Positions 44,408-55,455 of a stretch of DNA of 64,000 bases are shown piece by piece. The notes under the pieces are model-generated. The model made no database searches. It had not been told where the DNA came from and was given only the letters and a program-made list of their open reading frames with translations. A program made the position numbers and the translations under genes. How positions within the stretch are numbered: the first letter of the stretch is position 1; each line of letters starts with the position of its first letter. The DNA comes from Kudoa neothunni (Eukaryota > Cnidaria): the NCBI GenBank assembly GCA_964304625.1, contig OZ199840.1:2542001-2606000 (forward strand). Reading direction: 5' to 3'.

Positions 44408-44500
44408 TGTAACAACCTTTATATTATTTTACGGTACTTCGTATACCCTCGCATTATGTTCAGGACTTACGATAAACTGTCTTTCTGAGCGCGTGCTACA
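44408..44500 (+). repeat. 5' LTR of Gypsy 2
   Basis: A 93-bp repeat TGTAACAACC...GTGCTACA. It differs from 48429-48521 at two positions, both A/G. Confidence 0.95.
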
Positions 44501-44516
44501 ATTGGTGTCAGAGGCT
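44501..44516 (+). other. Primer-binding-site candidate of Gypsy 2
   Basis: ATTGGTGTCAGAGGC directly follows the LTR. TGGTGTCAGA-type sites are common in Gypsy elements. The tRNA was not identified. Confidence 0.55.
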
Positions 44517-44519
44517 AAA

Positions 44520-45307
44520 ATGACAAACTTTGCTATCGACGCGGACAACAACATCGACCAATAGCTACAAGACTTCGACTTATTACGAGCTGCAAAAGAA
44601 TGGACCGACGAGCAGGCCTACGCACATCTGGCGCTGGCGATTCCTTCGAATGTGCGCCACAAAATCATTCTAAAGACGTCCTACCAAGCGAAGCCCGATG
44701 CTTACGTCAAATTGAAGAAGAGGCTTGCAGAATACATTGGAAAAACCACGGACAAAACTCATTTGTGGAATGAGTTCACCAACGCCTCGATTAAACCCGG
44801 AGAAACCGTAGCTGCCTTCTTTGATCGGATCTCAGCTCTATTGGGATCAGCAAGACCAGAATGGACTGAATCTGATAGAGACTTCCTATTGCGCCCCAAG
44901 ATCATACAGGCCGCCCCGCCAATCTATCAGCCGGTACTTCAGTCACAACAAGACGCGGAACTTCGGACGATAGTGAGAGACTGCGACAATTTTAGAGCGG
45001 CAGAGAAGCATCCATTAATGCGATCCAAGAACCGGACGAAAAGCCCCCCATGGAGAGTTGTGCTATAAACAACAGCTTATCACTTAGATTAAAGGCACTA
45101 GAGGAGGCCGTCCAATCCCTACACATTCAGAAGAAGTCGTGCCAAAAGTGCGGTTGCAGAGGCCACTCAGCGATGGAGTACAAAGGTACTGTGGTGTGCC
45201 ATAATTGCAAAGAAAGAGGACACATCAGACGCAAATGTCCTAGACTCTCGGGAAACGACAAGGGGACCAACTTTTCTCTTGGAGCAGCAGGCCCCCGACG
45301 TTTTTAA
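44520..45307 (+). pseudogene. Gypsy 2 Gag remnant
   Basis: It begins ATG at 44520 with an in-frame TAG after about 14 codons. The rest of the capsid-like part runs to 45068 (ACAA-rich, WNEFTNASIKPGETVAAFFD). A frameshift in a C run at about 45040-45050 leads to the zinc-knuckle part: CQKCGCRGHSAMEYKG, where the last Cys is Tyr, and an intact CHNCKERGHIRRKC. It stops at 45307. Confidence 0.9.
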
Positions 45308-48300
45308 GCAAGAGACTAGTGACGTCGTCATGCTCCCAGGACTTAGGCACCACCATATCTGATACCTACTCCATCCGAATCCGAATCCCATCAGTAAACG
45401 TACAATTCAAAGCCCTCGTCGATACGGGATCATCACACACCTTGGTAAACTCAATGCGGATACCCAGAGCCACCTCTCTCCTACCTGTAAACATCACTCT
45501 CCTCTCAGCCGGAGGGGACATTCTTCGAGCCAAAGGAAAAATCCCTATCGACGTCGTTTTCGGATACCGAGTAGTCCCAGTAACAGCCTTGGTAGTGAGC
45601 AACCTAATCCACGATGCAATAGTTGGTAGAGATGTCTTGGACGAATACTGCGTTGTATCAATCGGTCCCAAACCTATCCGCCCAAAACCATCTTGCGGCA
45701 CCGTTACTGCACCTGATCCATACAGCAACCACTCCATGCTTAAGGAATTCGCCGACATATTCCAAGAAAAGACCGAGCAGAAGGTTGCAAAGTCGACTGT
45801 CCACCATATACCGACAACGTCAAACCGCCCAGTAGTACAAACCCCTATCGCCTCCCCGCTGCATATGAGACAGCAGTCAAAACTAAAATAAACGAGATGT
45901 TGATTGGTGGCATAATTCAACCCTCCAAGAGTCAATACATGGCCCCATTGGTCATTGTCCAAAAAAAGGACGGCAATATACGCCTGTGTCAGGACTATAG
46001 ACGACTTAACGCGGTCACTGAACGGGACGAATACCCTCTCCCTTTGTTAGAACAAGCCTTTGACAGACTAGGTGGATCTAACGTATTTTCTGCGATAGAT
46101 TTGAAGAATGGGTATTGGCAAATCCCTATAGCCCCTGAAGACAGACACAAAACGGCATTCACGCCAGGCTATGGATGTGGGCTGTTTGAGTTCACAAGAA
46201 TGCCGTTCGGTCTGGCGAACGCCCCCGCGACGTTTCAGAGAGCAATGGACTTGATTTTCAACAAATTCAAATTCAGCTTTGCATTCATCTACTTAGACGA
46301 CTTACTCATCTTCTCCAAGAACGATGTGGAACACCGAACTCACCTGAGAACCATTTTCTAGTGCATTCGCGAGGAAGGACTAACGGTTAACCTCCCCAAG
46401 TGTGATTTCTTCAAGAAGGAGCTAAAGTACCTCGGTTTCACTGTATCAGGTAAAGGTGTGAAGATTGACGATGAGAAAATCGAAGCGATCCTTACGTGGA
46501 AGACACCCAGATGTACAAAAGACCTCCAATCGTTCCTGGGTACCGTAAACTTTATCCACAAATACGTAGAGAATCTAGCAAGCACTTGCTCAACCCTCTA
46601 TACGAAAATCAATGCCAAGGGAGAGTTTACATGGACCGAGGACGATCAACGGTCTTTCGAGGCAATAAAAGATGCAATAGAGAAATCGCCCCGGTTAGCC
46701 TTACCAAACTTCGACCACCCATTCGTCCTAGAGTGCGACGCCAGCAACACCGCTAGCGGAGCAGTTCTGTACCAAATAATTAAGGACAACAAAGAAATCA
46801 TCGCATTCACAAGTAGAAAATTCAACGCCAGGCAAGCGAAATACTCTGCAACCGACAAAGAAGTCCTGGCAATTATCACGGCAGTACGAAAATTCCACTA
46901 CTATCTTGCTGGAAGGAAATTTAATTTTCACCGACCACAACCCACTAACATACCTGAAAAAGTACTCCGATCAGCGTGGACGACGGATGCGCTGGCTACT
47001 GGAAATGGAAGGTTACAATTATGAAATTAAATATAAGCGTGGCCGTGATAACTTTTTGGCCGATTCGCTTTCTCGAAGCGTTGCAACTCTACGATGGTTA
47101 CCTTTCAAAGAGGACGAACTACGCCTCCGTCAACAAAAAGACAAAGACATCACTGAAATTTCCAAAGCAATCCACGCAAATCAAAGCCACCCAAAGCTGA
47201 GATCACAAACTGGGGGAACTTTGTGGTCCCGGAGGAAAAAACTGACGTTGGTAAATGGAATTCTATTTCACAACTCGCGTTTTGGGAACCTGTATGTCTG
47301 TCCTAGGGATACTTTGTGGGAGATGGCCTCTCACGTACATGCAATTGACTCAGCACACGCAGGAGTGGAGAAAACCTTGGAGATGCTGAGACGATCGATC
47401 TTCCACCCAGACCTCGAAGCCTTGGCACGTCAAGCAGTCGAAGAGTGCTTGGATTGCGCTAGATTCAAGCACTCCGTCAAACACAAGAAAGCCCCACTGA
47501 ACACTATTCCAACTGTCGAAACATGTTATCGTTGGCACATCGATTTCATCGGCCCACTCCCGGTCACGAAGAATGACAACCGCTTCATCCTCATCTGCGT
47601 CGACGCATACTCAAAGTGGGTGGAAGCGAAAGCACTCGCAGTCTGCGATGCACCTACTACAGCGTCAGCAATTATTGAACTAATATTTAGCCGCCACGGT
47701 GTCCCTTTTTTCATTCACTCTGACCAAGGAAGACAATTTGAATCCACCTATTTCAAGACCTTTGCTATTATTTCGGGATTGGCAAATCGAGATCCACCCC
47801 CTACCATCCAGAGGGTAACGGCCTAGCCGAAAGATTCGTCAAAACCCTAAAGATGAAACTAAAGTTATTGCCTTCAGACCTAAAGATGGAGTGGGATGCA
47901 GCGCTTCCGTTGGCACTAATGGCGATAAGAACCACAATTTCTAGTTCGACCGGGTTCACCCCAGCAAGAATCATGTATGGGAGAGAGTTGCGAACCCTTG
48001 CATCCACTGGTTTTACCGAACACCCCTTCGAAGAAGCACAACCTCGTCAATCCCATATCTTCGTGGAAAACCTACTGGACGACCTAAAGAACATACGATT
48101 CCACACCGACAACAACATCGCAAGGGCGCAAAAACGCCAGAAATACTAACACGACAAAAATGCCAACGCTAAGCTAAACTCCGAAGGGGACCAAATCCTA
48201 TTTCAAGAACACTCCTCTGATGCGCTCGCTCCAAAATTTTCTGACCCATTTACAATCAAGCATGCCTCCGGCCCAGTATACGAGATCGAAGACAAAGACG

Positions 48301-48400
48301 GAAACCCCAGAAAAATCCACCACAACAACACGAAAGATACAAACACCTACACAAGGTCTGGCCGGTTAGTAAAACCCCCCAGCTTTCTAAGCTGGTTCAC
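45308..48400 (+). pseudogene. Gypsy 2 Pol remnant
   Basis: Protease ALVDTGSSHTLVN lies near 45415. Reverse transcriptase follows from 45897 after a short break, with RLCQDYRRLNAVTERDEYPL, MPFGLANAPATFQRAMD and YLDD at about 46290. A stop at 46359 splits the thumb. RNase H has VLECDASNTASGAVL and, after a frameshift near 46910, FTDHNPLTYL. Integrase has the HHCC zinc domain (AHAGVEKTLEM to CLDCARFK), WHIDFIGPL, FIHSDQGRQFES and, after another frameshift near 47790, GLAERFVKTLK with the catalytic Glu. The C-terminal part beyond 48149 is degraded. Confidence 0.93.
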
Positions 48401-48414
48401 TACCGGCCATATTG

Positions 48415-48428
48415 AAGAGGGGGAGTAG
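48415..48428 (+). other. Polypurine tract of Gypsy 2
   Basis: GAGGGGGAGTAG directly precedes the 3' LTR. Confidence 0.8.
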
Positions 48429-48521
48429 TGTAACAACCTTTATATTATTTTACGGTACTTCGTGTACCCTCGCATTATGTTCGGGACTTACGATAAACTG
48501 TCTTTCTGAGCGCGTGCTACA
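48429..48521 (+). repeat. 3' LTR of Gypsy 2
   Basis: Copy of 44408-44500 with two differences, followed by ATGTT. Confidence 0.95.
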
Positions 48522-49339
48522 ATGTTATTCTTAGAATTAATTAAATTTTATCAAAATACAACAAACTAACTTTTAGGAATTCACTCGATTAATTTTAATT
48601 TAAATTTGATAATGCAAAAAATATTTTAACCTTTTAATTCAAAACTAATTTTGTTTGAAAAAGTTTTTTAGGAACATCCAATTATAACTGGTTTTGTTTC
48701 GTGTTATTTAGGTACAATAATCAAACCAGAGATGAAATGAACATGCAAAGAAATCATCATACTTTTTGAAAAAAACTTTTTTCAACCAAATAGGGGATGG
48801 GGTGTTTTTTGATTATCTGGTTTCTTTTTCATTGTAAGGGTTAACTAACAATTCAAATTGTTCTTCTTTGTTAGTTAACGAAGTTTGGGAATAATTTCCA
48901 GGATTTAATAAATTTATGTATTTGTTTTTTATATACGACAAAAATGAAAAATCGGATTCACACAATCAAGTTATGGAAAATGGAACCAGAATAATAAATT
49001 CTTGTTTTGCAAGATATGGACAACCAGTCTGAGCATTATACCACAATTTTTCAAATGAATTTGAATCGTGAGATGAGTCTCATTGATCGACATTCTTGCA
49101 AATCAATTAATTATTCTACAACAAGATCGTCGTTATGAATACTTTCAAATTTAAATCTATATGGGTTCATAATCCAAATATAAAATGTGCTTAACTTTTC
49201 AGTCAAAAAAGAATCATCAACTGAGGAAACATACGCTTTAAGAAGGTAAATACAGTGGGTGACCACTCGTTCGTAATTTCCATAATTGCGCGCGCGGCAC
49301 TAAGGAGGATACAATGCTATAAATCAACTATAAAGGTTA
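48522..49339. other. Spacer with a small hairpin
   Basis: No gene recognised. A 12-bp perfect inverted repeat GTTAACTAACAA/TTGTTAGTTAAC lies at 48840-48851 and 48868-48879. At about 49251-49305 a segment beginning ACAGTGGGTGACCACTCG with a GCGCGCGCGG stretch recalls the ends of the pogo-like elements at 54499 and 58145. Confidence 0.45.
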
Positions 49340-49665
49340 TTTATTTGGGGGTAAATTTCTCAATTATAGTAATATTTTTAAGTTTTCTGACAATTAAATT
49401 GTGTAATTCTCGTTCAATATCCGTTTGATGTTTATTACTATGTAAACCATGATATTTCAAGTAATGTCTTAAATTAGACAAATGAGAGAGAGGGCAATTT
49501 TGAATAGAATAATTCTTCGTCCTATGCCATCAAATTTATGAAATTTGTCGTTTCTGTTACAGTTATCATCACATAAAATCACTAATATTGGCGTCATTTT
49601 CAATATTGTTTAGGTTCCACGCCTTCGCTGGTTTTGGAAAAACTTTATTATTATATATTTCTCTT
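49340..49665 (-). pseudogene. Decayed coding segment of unknown family
   Basis: On the minus strand, pieces in different frames read like one protein: NNKVFPKPAKAWNLNNIEND, then CDDNCNRNDKFHKFDGIGRR, then NLRHYLKYHGLHSNKHQTDI ending with FTPK and TAA at about 49347. I do not recognise it. PKPAKAW is weakly like the KPAKYG block of piggyBac transposases, which would fit with the piggyBac remnant on the other side of element E. The Cys/His-rich middle does not fit piggyBac. Confidence 0.45.
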
Positions 49666-52059
49666 TTAACCCATTCAGGCTCCAATCTTGTAATTTTTTT
49701 AATTAGATATATGATAAAAACAATCTAAAAATAAAATATCTGAATTTAAAAATTAAATTTTGTAATTAAACGTAAAATTAGGATTTAGTAATGTTTCGAA
49801 AACGAAACGCAAAACCTCCCGCGTGCGTTTTCTAAATAGAATAAATAGCGCATTATCAAATTTTGTGTTGAGAAACAAAATAAACAGCATAACTAATATA
49901 ATGAAAAAGTCGAATAATCATTTATATTACCGATGAAATTTTCCGGAGCAAACAATATGAATAAAACAATTGCAGTTTTTACAAAGATGAAGTGTGACAT
50001 TCTTAAACATGATAAATCTATTACGGGTTTTGTTGGGATGTGAAATAATGCAAGAAGATCTACAAATTTTCGAGAAGTGTTATTTTGATATAGCGGATCT
50101 ACATCCAATATTTACTCTTTCTTTTGGCTTAATAAGGGCCATGACAACTCGTCTTATATAGGCCAATAAGTCGAGTGAATTGTTGTTTACTTTACTTTAA
50201 AACCTCCCAGAACTGACTAAAGCCATAGATAACATATTTGTAAATATTGGCCAATATCACTTTTTAGAGCGGATTCTTATGCGTTAACACGAAATACAAT
50301 TATCAACTAAGTCCACTCCACCCATATGCTTGTTATAGTTATAAAAGAAGAATGGTTGATAGATACTGCGATTACATTTCTATTCTTTACAATAGAGAGT
50401 TATCCTTTGAGCTGGGTATGAATTATACTAGTTACTCATTAAAACCACAGATCTAGTGTCATTTCATTGAGTGCACACAATCTTTGACTTGGTATATACG
50501 TAGGTTTCAAATTCTCCACGGGGTTGATTTTAAAACTTCTTAGGAAGTGTCAGTAGACATTTCGATAATCTGTTTTGTCTGACGGTTCCCCTACCATTAA
50601 CTCCAATTTTTTAAGCTCGACAAATAGATTTAACGAGATGAAAAAACAATCGGAGAATACATTTAATGGACCCGTTTCTCTTACTTCATCTAAAAATTTT
50701 TTTCACAGCGCTGCCATCGAGACCAAGATCTTTATCATGGGAGGTTGATTTTCCAAGATAAAGAACGAAACTGTAGGTGTACTTGCTTGAAGCTGCCATA
50801 ATCCATTGTTTAAACCCGAAGCGAATGGATTTGTTTTATAAAAACATTTTAACTGAATGACGCCCAATGTATGGAATCATTTGTTCGTCTATCGACATGT
50901 TTTTCTCAAAAATTGCACACATTATAAATGTAGAGTTCAGTTGGTGCATTAATGGACAAATTTTAAATACCTTTTCTTCTACGTTGATATTTGCGTTATC
51001 GTTTAAATGTATGTATGTATTTCTTTATTAATTTTAATCCTTTATAATTCATAATTCTCTGAGTAATTTCAACGCCGGGATAAATTGGTGATTCCCAATA
51101 CATATGCTGCCTTGGGGTGCATGGTAACCAGTGACAATTAAGATTCCAATGAGAGATTTATGCTCATCTACAGTTAAACGAAAATCATGATCATTTTTTG
51201 AGGAGCATACAAGTTCTCTGTTTTACAATATGCAATAACAATCTATCATCGAAAAGTTTATGAAATAGCTCATATGATGATATATGGGAATCGGGTAAAC
51301 CATTTAAATCCATTTGGTCCTATAATTGGGAACCTCTTGTTCATTTGATGAAACGTCTAAACAGTCTAGGTTGAAAGGTCGATAAATCCCACGAGAAGAA
51401 TTGACAACATCTTGACTCTCTGTTTCATTAAAAATAGAAGAAAATATTTCAACATCCCCACAAACTTCTGGTACATCTTGTATGTTGGTAACCTCAGACA
51501 TTATTGGGGAGAAATTACTCTCTGCGTCTGTTAGTTCATCAACATCAGGAAGAAGAGTAACGATATCAATGAATTCATCATCTTCAATTAACTCGTTATA
51601 ATTGATTGCATCCAAAAGGTTTTTATAATACGTTTGCTCCATTTTAACTTGATGACGACCAGAAAGAGTTGTACTAATATGCCAAGTGTCAAGTTTAGCG
51701 TTTCGAAACATCGAAATTTGAACTATTTGATTTACTTTTAATGTTTTAATTTATGTACATTTTTTTCAAAATAATAAACGTTATTTGTGAATTATATTTA
51801 TGTAGTAATAATGAACAAAGAAATATTTTTCAATGTGGTAGCATCAAAATATTAATTTGGCGATAAAAAACACAAAAAAGTGCAAATATCTTGTAACAAC
51901 ATATAAACTAATTAATTTATTTTCTTTATTAAATTAAAAATAATTAGCATGTATTATTTAATATAAGTTTTCCTAAATAAATATAATGTTTGCATTATTG
52001 AAAAGAACATGAAATTTAATCTTGTTTCAAAAACGAAACTCTAACATTGAATGGGTTAA
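49666..52059 (-). mobile_element. piggyBac element E (2.4 kb), PGBD3-like, decayed
   Basis: It is bounded by TTAA at 49666-49669 and 52056-52059 with matching tips: TTAACCCATTCAGG on the left and TTAACCCATTCAATG reversed on the right. A GTTTCGAAAACGAAAC motif lies near each end (49792 and 52024). It lacks the GGGG...CCCC hairpins of A-D, so it belongs to a different piggyBac lineage. The transposase is heavily decayed. Confidence 0.88.
49930..51711 (-). pseudogene. piggyBac (PGBD2/3-type) transposase pseudogene
   Basis: The acidic N-terminus is open at 51304-51711 (DDEFIDIVTLLPDVDELTDA). Further on, pieces in several frames give NMSIDEQMIPYIGRHSVKMF, KSIRFGFKQWIMAASSKYTY and GLDGSAV (about 50740-50900), then NYNKHMGGVDLVDNCIS (about 50320-50350), then a Cys-rich scrap KNVTLHLCKNCNCFIH (about 49950-50010). 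These are the PGBD2/3 signature blocks. There are many stops and indels. Confidence 0.85.
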
Positions 52060-52330
52060 AAGAGGCATTTTCTCCTAAAAACAACTAGATGCTCATCGAG
52101 CATCAAATCCTTATCTGGTTTAAAAAGTTCTAAAAATATTTGTTTCAGCATTCAAAAATACCTCTAATGAGGAGGAGCGTATTCAACAATCTTCGAGCCT
52201 CGTTTTTTTCTAAATTATCGAAATAAATAATCCTAAAAATTTGAATAAACCCATTTAAAAAGATTAGCTTTGGAAAAATATCCCTTCCTTCTCAGTTTTC
52301 CAAAGGAATTGTCGCGATTCTAAATTAGAT
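52060..52330 (-). pseudogene. piggyBac transposase remnant interrupted by element E
   Basis: On the minus strand: YFSKANLFKWVYSNF, RIIYFDNLEKNEARRLLNTL and, near 52065-52105, DLMLDEHLVVFRRKCLF. These align with CIHFDNPSTRSERRELDKF and DEQLVSFRGRCSF of element B. The text breaks off exactly at the TTAA where element E begins, so E probably inserted into this older transposase. No ends of this older element were found. Confidence 0.72.
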
Positions 52331-52657
52331 TTTTAAGGGAACATAGACGGGAAATCCAAATTAAACTAATAACTCTTGATTTATCGAATCTTTCAACAGA
52401 TTGATTTAATTAAAGTCGCTGAACTTGTTATTTTATATAGCAGCTGAGAAAAGGCCAAACAACAAATATGCGGAATGTATCAATTATGTAAGTTATCCTG
52501 CTCGAATTATAAGCAGCTATGTCCGAAAATCTTCGAATAATATTTTATTTAAAGTTTTTAAATATTTGAGGTTTCACAGAAGACCAATTAACAGAATTTT
52601 TATCTTCGTCCATGTTTCGATAGAATGACTAATGTCGACTTTAGATCGAATTAATCA
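52331..52657. other. Short spacer
   Basis: Nothing supported. The open frame at 52425-52628 has no recognised motif. Confidence 0.4.
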
Positions 52658-53626
52658 GGTCTATTTCTCATCTTAGCACGACGCGCAAGGATGGGATTAT
52701 AGTAATCGTTAAGTTTATATATTTTTTTATAACGTTAATAATTTCCTCAAATACGTTTTTTGAATATATATATTGCAAAATAACTTGGAATAAGATTCAG
52801 CGATTTATTACGGATTCAATACGATTTTTATGCACCCCTTCAGAAGAGACGAATTCTTTACTATGGTTCACAATTTTGTGAAGATAGCCATACTCATCCA
52901 ATTTTCGGCATCCCTTCCAAGAGTTTGACCAAATTATCGAATCTGGGTAAACATTTTTCACAATAAAGTCTCCCAGAGTATTGTGATCGCTTTTCAAGTT
53001 TAATTCCATAATAATGATACTCTTCTCATCAATTCTTATAAAAACCAATTGATCTTGATTCGAAAATATTTTTCCAACATTATACATTCGTTTGCAAATT
53101 AACGTTTCAACGATTTAGATGATTTTTCCTGCTCCACCAATTTTCCTTGAATCATTAAGAACATAATTCGTGTAGATATTTCTAATGAACTTCTTCCAGT
53201 CGACTGCTGTTTTAGATGATATTCTAAATTATTTTTCAATGAACATGTATGAAGAAATATAATAGGAATAATAAAATATCAATTTTAATATTATTTGAAG
53301 TCTCAGATGATTATTTTGAAAAAACGAGTTTTTTCTGGCAGTTCTCTGTTTTTTGCATTTTGGACAAAAAATTAACGAACTCATCGATTATTTGATGATT
53401 TCGTATTAATTTCGATTGAATACCGCAGCATGTAGGTTTTTTATCATCCAACAAACCAACATGGCAGAATAGCTTAACACAATATTCATTATCATATTTT
53501 TGAATATCGATAAATGAAGCATCCGTTTTCCTAAGCTCATCACATTCAATTTTTGATACAGAAACAACTACTTCCATGCTTTGTTTTAATCCCAAAATTA
53601 ATCCACGTTAGAACGAGAAATAGACC
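52658..53626 (-). mobile_element. Merlin (ISXO2-like) element remnant, about 1 kb
   Basis: Inverted ends GGTCTATTTCTCATCTTAGC (52658) and GGTCTATTTCTCGTTCTAAC (reverse complement ending at 53626) share the first 12 bases and more. ATTAAT lies next to both ends (52650-52655 and 53629-53634), but the exact target duplication is ambiguous. The inside is a decayed ISXO2-like transposase. Confidence 0.75.
52797..53595 (-). pseudogene. Merlin transposase pseudogene (third copy)
   Basis: The N-terminal part is open at 53311-53595 (MGLKQSMEVVVSVSKIECDE). The DDE region follows in another stretch: IVETLICKRMYNVGKIFSNQ, where the usual QID.S is degraded, SIIWSNSWKGCRKLDEYG, where the second catalytic Asp is Asn, and SEGVHKNRIESVINR with the Glu. 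Several stops lie between. Two catalytic Asp positions are altered, so it is an inactive relic. Confidence 0.8.
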
Positions 53627-54498
53627 GGATTAATTTGTTCTGGAGTCGATATTAGCCATAAATATTTTACAATTTCTGCTAGTTTATATGATTAAATGCC
53701 TGTAAAGGTAATATCCACCTATGCGGTTAAATTGAAAGCAACATATCTATAACAAAATATAAATTTAATTTAAATGAGAGGGTCAACAAAAATAAAAAAA
53801 TACTCAATATTAGTAAGATCACTGGGGTTTCCTACATTAAGAAAATCAAATAAATATTAGCTCAGAGTCTGGATGGACCCCAAACTGTCGCGGAAAGGGC
53901 TAGTTTACATCCAATTAATAGAATTTTATTTCTTTTCAAATCAAGTGCGCAAAACATGTCAATGACTTTATTAAAAAATGTCACTAAGATTATAATCGGA
54001 TTTGGGTCTAAAAGTCTCCTAATTCGTCAAAGGTTTAATGTGAAATTCAATATATTTCATGGTATTTACCTTTTCTTAAACATTTTGAAGTTTTATTTTT
54101 TCGAATAAATCCAACAATGGTAGCGTTTATTCTATCAGAATAGTTGCAATGAACCTTTCTGGCGAATTGATGACATAGTTAAGAGTCTTCATGAAATAAC
54201 TTTGAACAATTATTTTTTGCAATGTGTGAAAGCTTTTTTGGACTGTTACATCTAGTGGAATATTAACAGAGAGTATAATTTTAGTCTACTTAAACTAATA
54301 TCTTACTAAATAGTTTTGTATTGCGATCTGTTTATGTAACATCAACATTTTGAACTATTTCATAACTATTGTAGTGATGTAAGGTTAACATGTAAAAACA
54401 GACAGTTCATTTTTAGATACAAAATTTTATCGTATATTAACTTTCTTGAAAATTTAAATGTGGAATTCTTAGAATTTTTTGGAGGACAAAATGTAATA
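53627..54498. other. Spacer with a stray piggyBac tip
   Basis: No gene seen. The stretch at 54004-54038 is listed separately. Confidence 0.45.
54004..54038 (-). repeat. Solo piggyBac tip remnant
   Basis: GGGTCTAAAAGTCTCCTAAT and the following CGTCAAAGGTTTAA match the right tip of element B (GGGGTCTAAAAGACCCCAAG then CCCGTTAGAGGGTTAA) with several changes. It ends at TTAA 54035-54038. No partner end was identified. Confidence 0.4.
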
Positions 54499-54564
54499 CA
54501 GTAAGAAACCAATTTCATGTAATCCTCTCGGGACCACAAAAAAGTGCGTGAAATCGGACACGTC

Positions 54565-55455
54565 CAGGGCGTCCAATGAGACTGTCGCAAAGAAAACACA
54601 ATAGTATTATTAAAATAACAGAAATTTTTATTTTAAACGCGGGTTCTAATTAGTGTCGTCAATTGAATCATCTTCATCATCTTCACAACCCTCGGTTGGG
54701 AAGTTTGATCTATTTTTCAAGCGCTCAATGTATCGTTGGCTCACAACATCGCTACTCACATCATGTATTAGTTTATTTGTTGGATGCGACGTCAAACACG
54801 TATTATTATTTCTTCTGATCAACTGCTTTGCGAGAAGTTTACATTTTACAATTTCAGCCTTTAATGAGTTGGTTTATTTAGTTTTTATTGTGTTCATTAA
54901 TGAAAAAATTTGTCCAACATTTGCAGTAGTTGGAATTTCTGTCCTTAGCATCTTGATTAAGCCAATCTATAAAATCTACTTTTATCCAATCTTATTTGGA
55001 GCATATATTATTCCACGCTCTTTTTTAGTTACGTTTGAGATTTCACGCATACTTTAAAATAGCATACGCCAATAACTTAAAAGTATGTTATTAAAAGCTG
55101 AAAATTTGAAGACAGCATTGAAATACCCAAATACAATCACAGAATAATAAGAACAATTGATAAAATAACAATTACCCAGGGGTCGAAAAACAGCGCGCTG
55201 CGGACGACCGTGATATCTTTTTAAAATCTCGAGTAATTTTAATTCGCTCCATTACTAAAACAATAAATATGATTATTCTACCTAATTCGGAAACTTATTA
55301 CCTATAAACTGATCTCAAAGGATTCAATAATCTAAAAGTTTTGAAAATAAACCAAAAAACTCAAGCCCTGACTTAAAGTGAAAAAACCCCCAAGAACCCA
55401 AGGTTGGTCGAAAAATCCCAAAATCTTGTGGAAAACCCAAGGTTTGGACACCCTG
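54565..55455 (-). mobile_element. hAT element remnant (0.9 kb) nested in pogo copy 1
   Basis: The ends CAGGGCGTCCAA and, reversed, CAGGGTGTCCAA are hAT-type TIRs. Near-identical 8-bp duplications GACACGTC (54557-54564) and GTCATGTC (55456-55463) flank it. The uninterrupted second pogo copy has GTCACGTC at this place, which shows the original target. The inside holds only the 3' end of a hAT transposase. Confidence 0.9.
54648..55070 (-). pseudogene. hAT transposase C-terminal (dimerisation) fragment
   Basis: Read on the minus strand: TEIPTTANVGQIFSLMNTIK, TK, a stop, TNSLKAEIVKCKLLAKQLIR and a Ser/Asp-rich tail ending GCEDDEDDSIDDT. The FSLMNTIKTK block is the hAT C-terminal dimerisation signature. 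Everything upstream of it in the transposase is missing. The plus-strand open frame at 54653-55057 is a shadow of it. Confidence 0.75.

Larger units (their letters stand above)
44408..48521 (+). mobile_element. Gypsy-type LTR retrotransposon 2 (4.1 kb), GC-rich
   Basis: It is flanked by 93-bp LTRs (44408-44500 and 48429-48521, two differences) and the 5-bp duplication ATGTT (44403-44407 and 48522-48526). A primer-site candidate follows the 5' LTR and GAAGAGGGGGAG precedes the 3' LTR. The domain order is Gag, protease, reverse transcriptase, RNase H, integrase. The interior is visibly richer in G+C and C-ending codons than anything else in the window. Several stops and frameshifts break the coding region although the LTRs look young. 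Confidence 0.95.

Noticed and set aside
45366-45962. Minus-strand 198-codon frame inside Gypsy 2
   Set aside because: Shadow of the protease and start of reverse transcriptase; arises from the high G+C of the element.
54653-55057. Plus-strand 134-codon hydrophobic frame that looks like a membrane protein
   Set aside because: It is the shadow of the hAT C-terminal fragment on the minus strand, which has a recognisable FSLMNTIK block.
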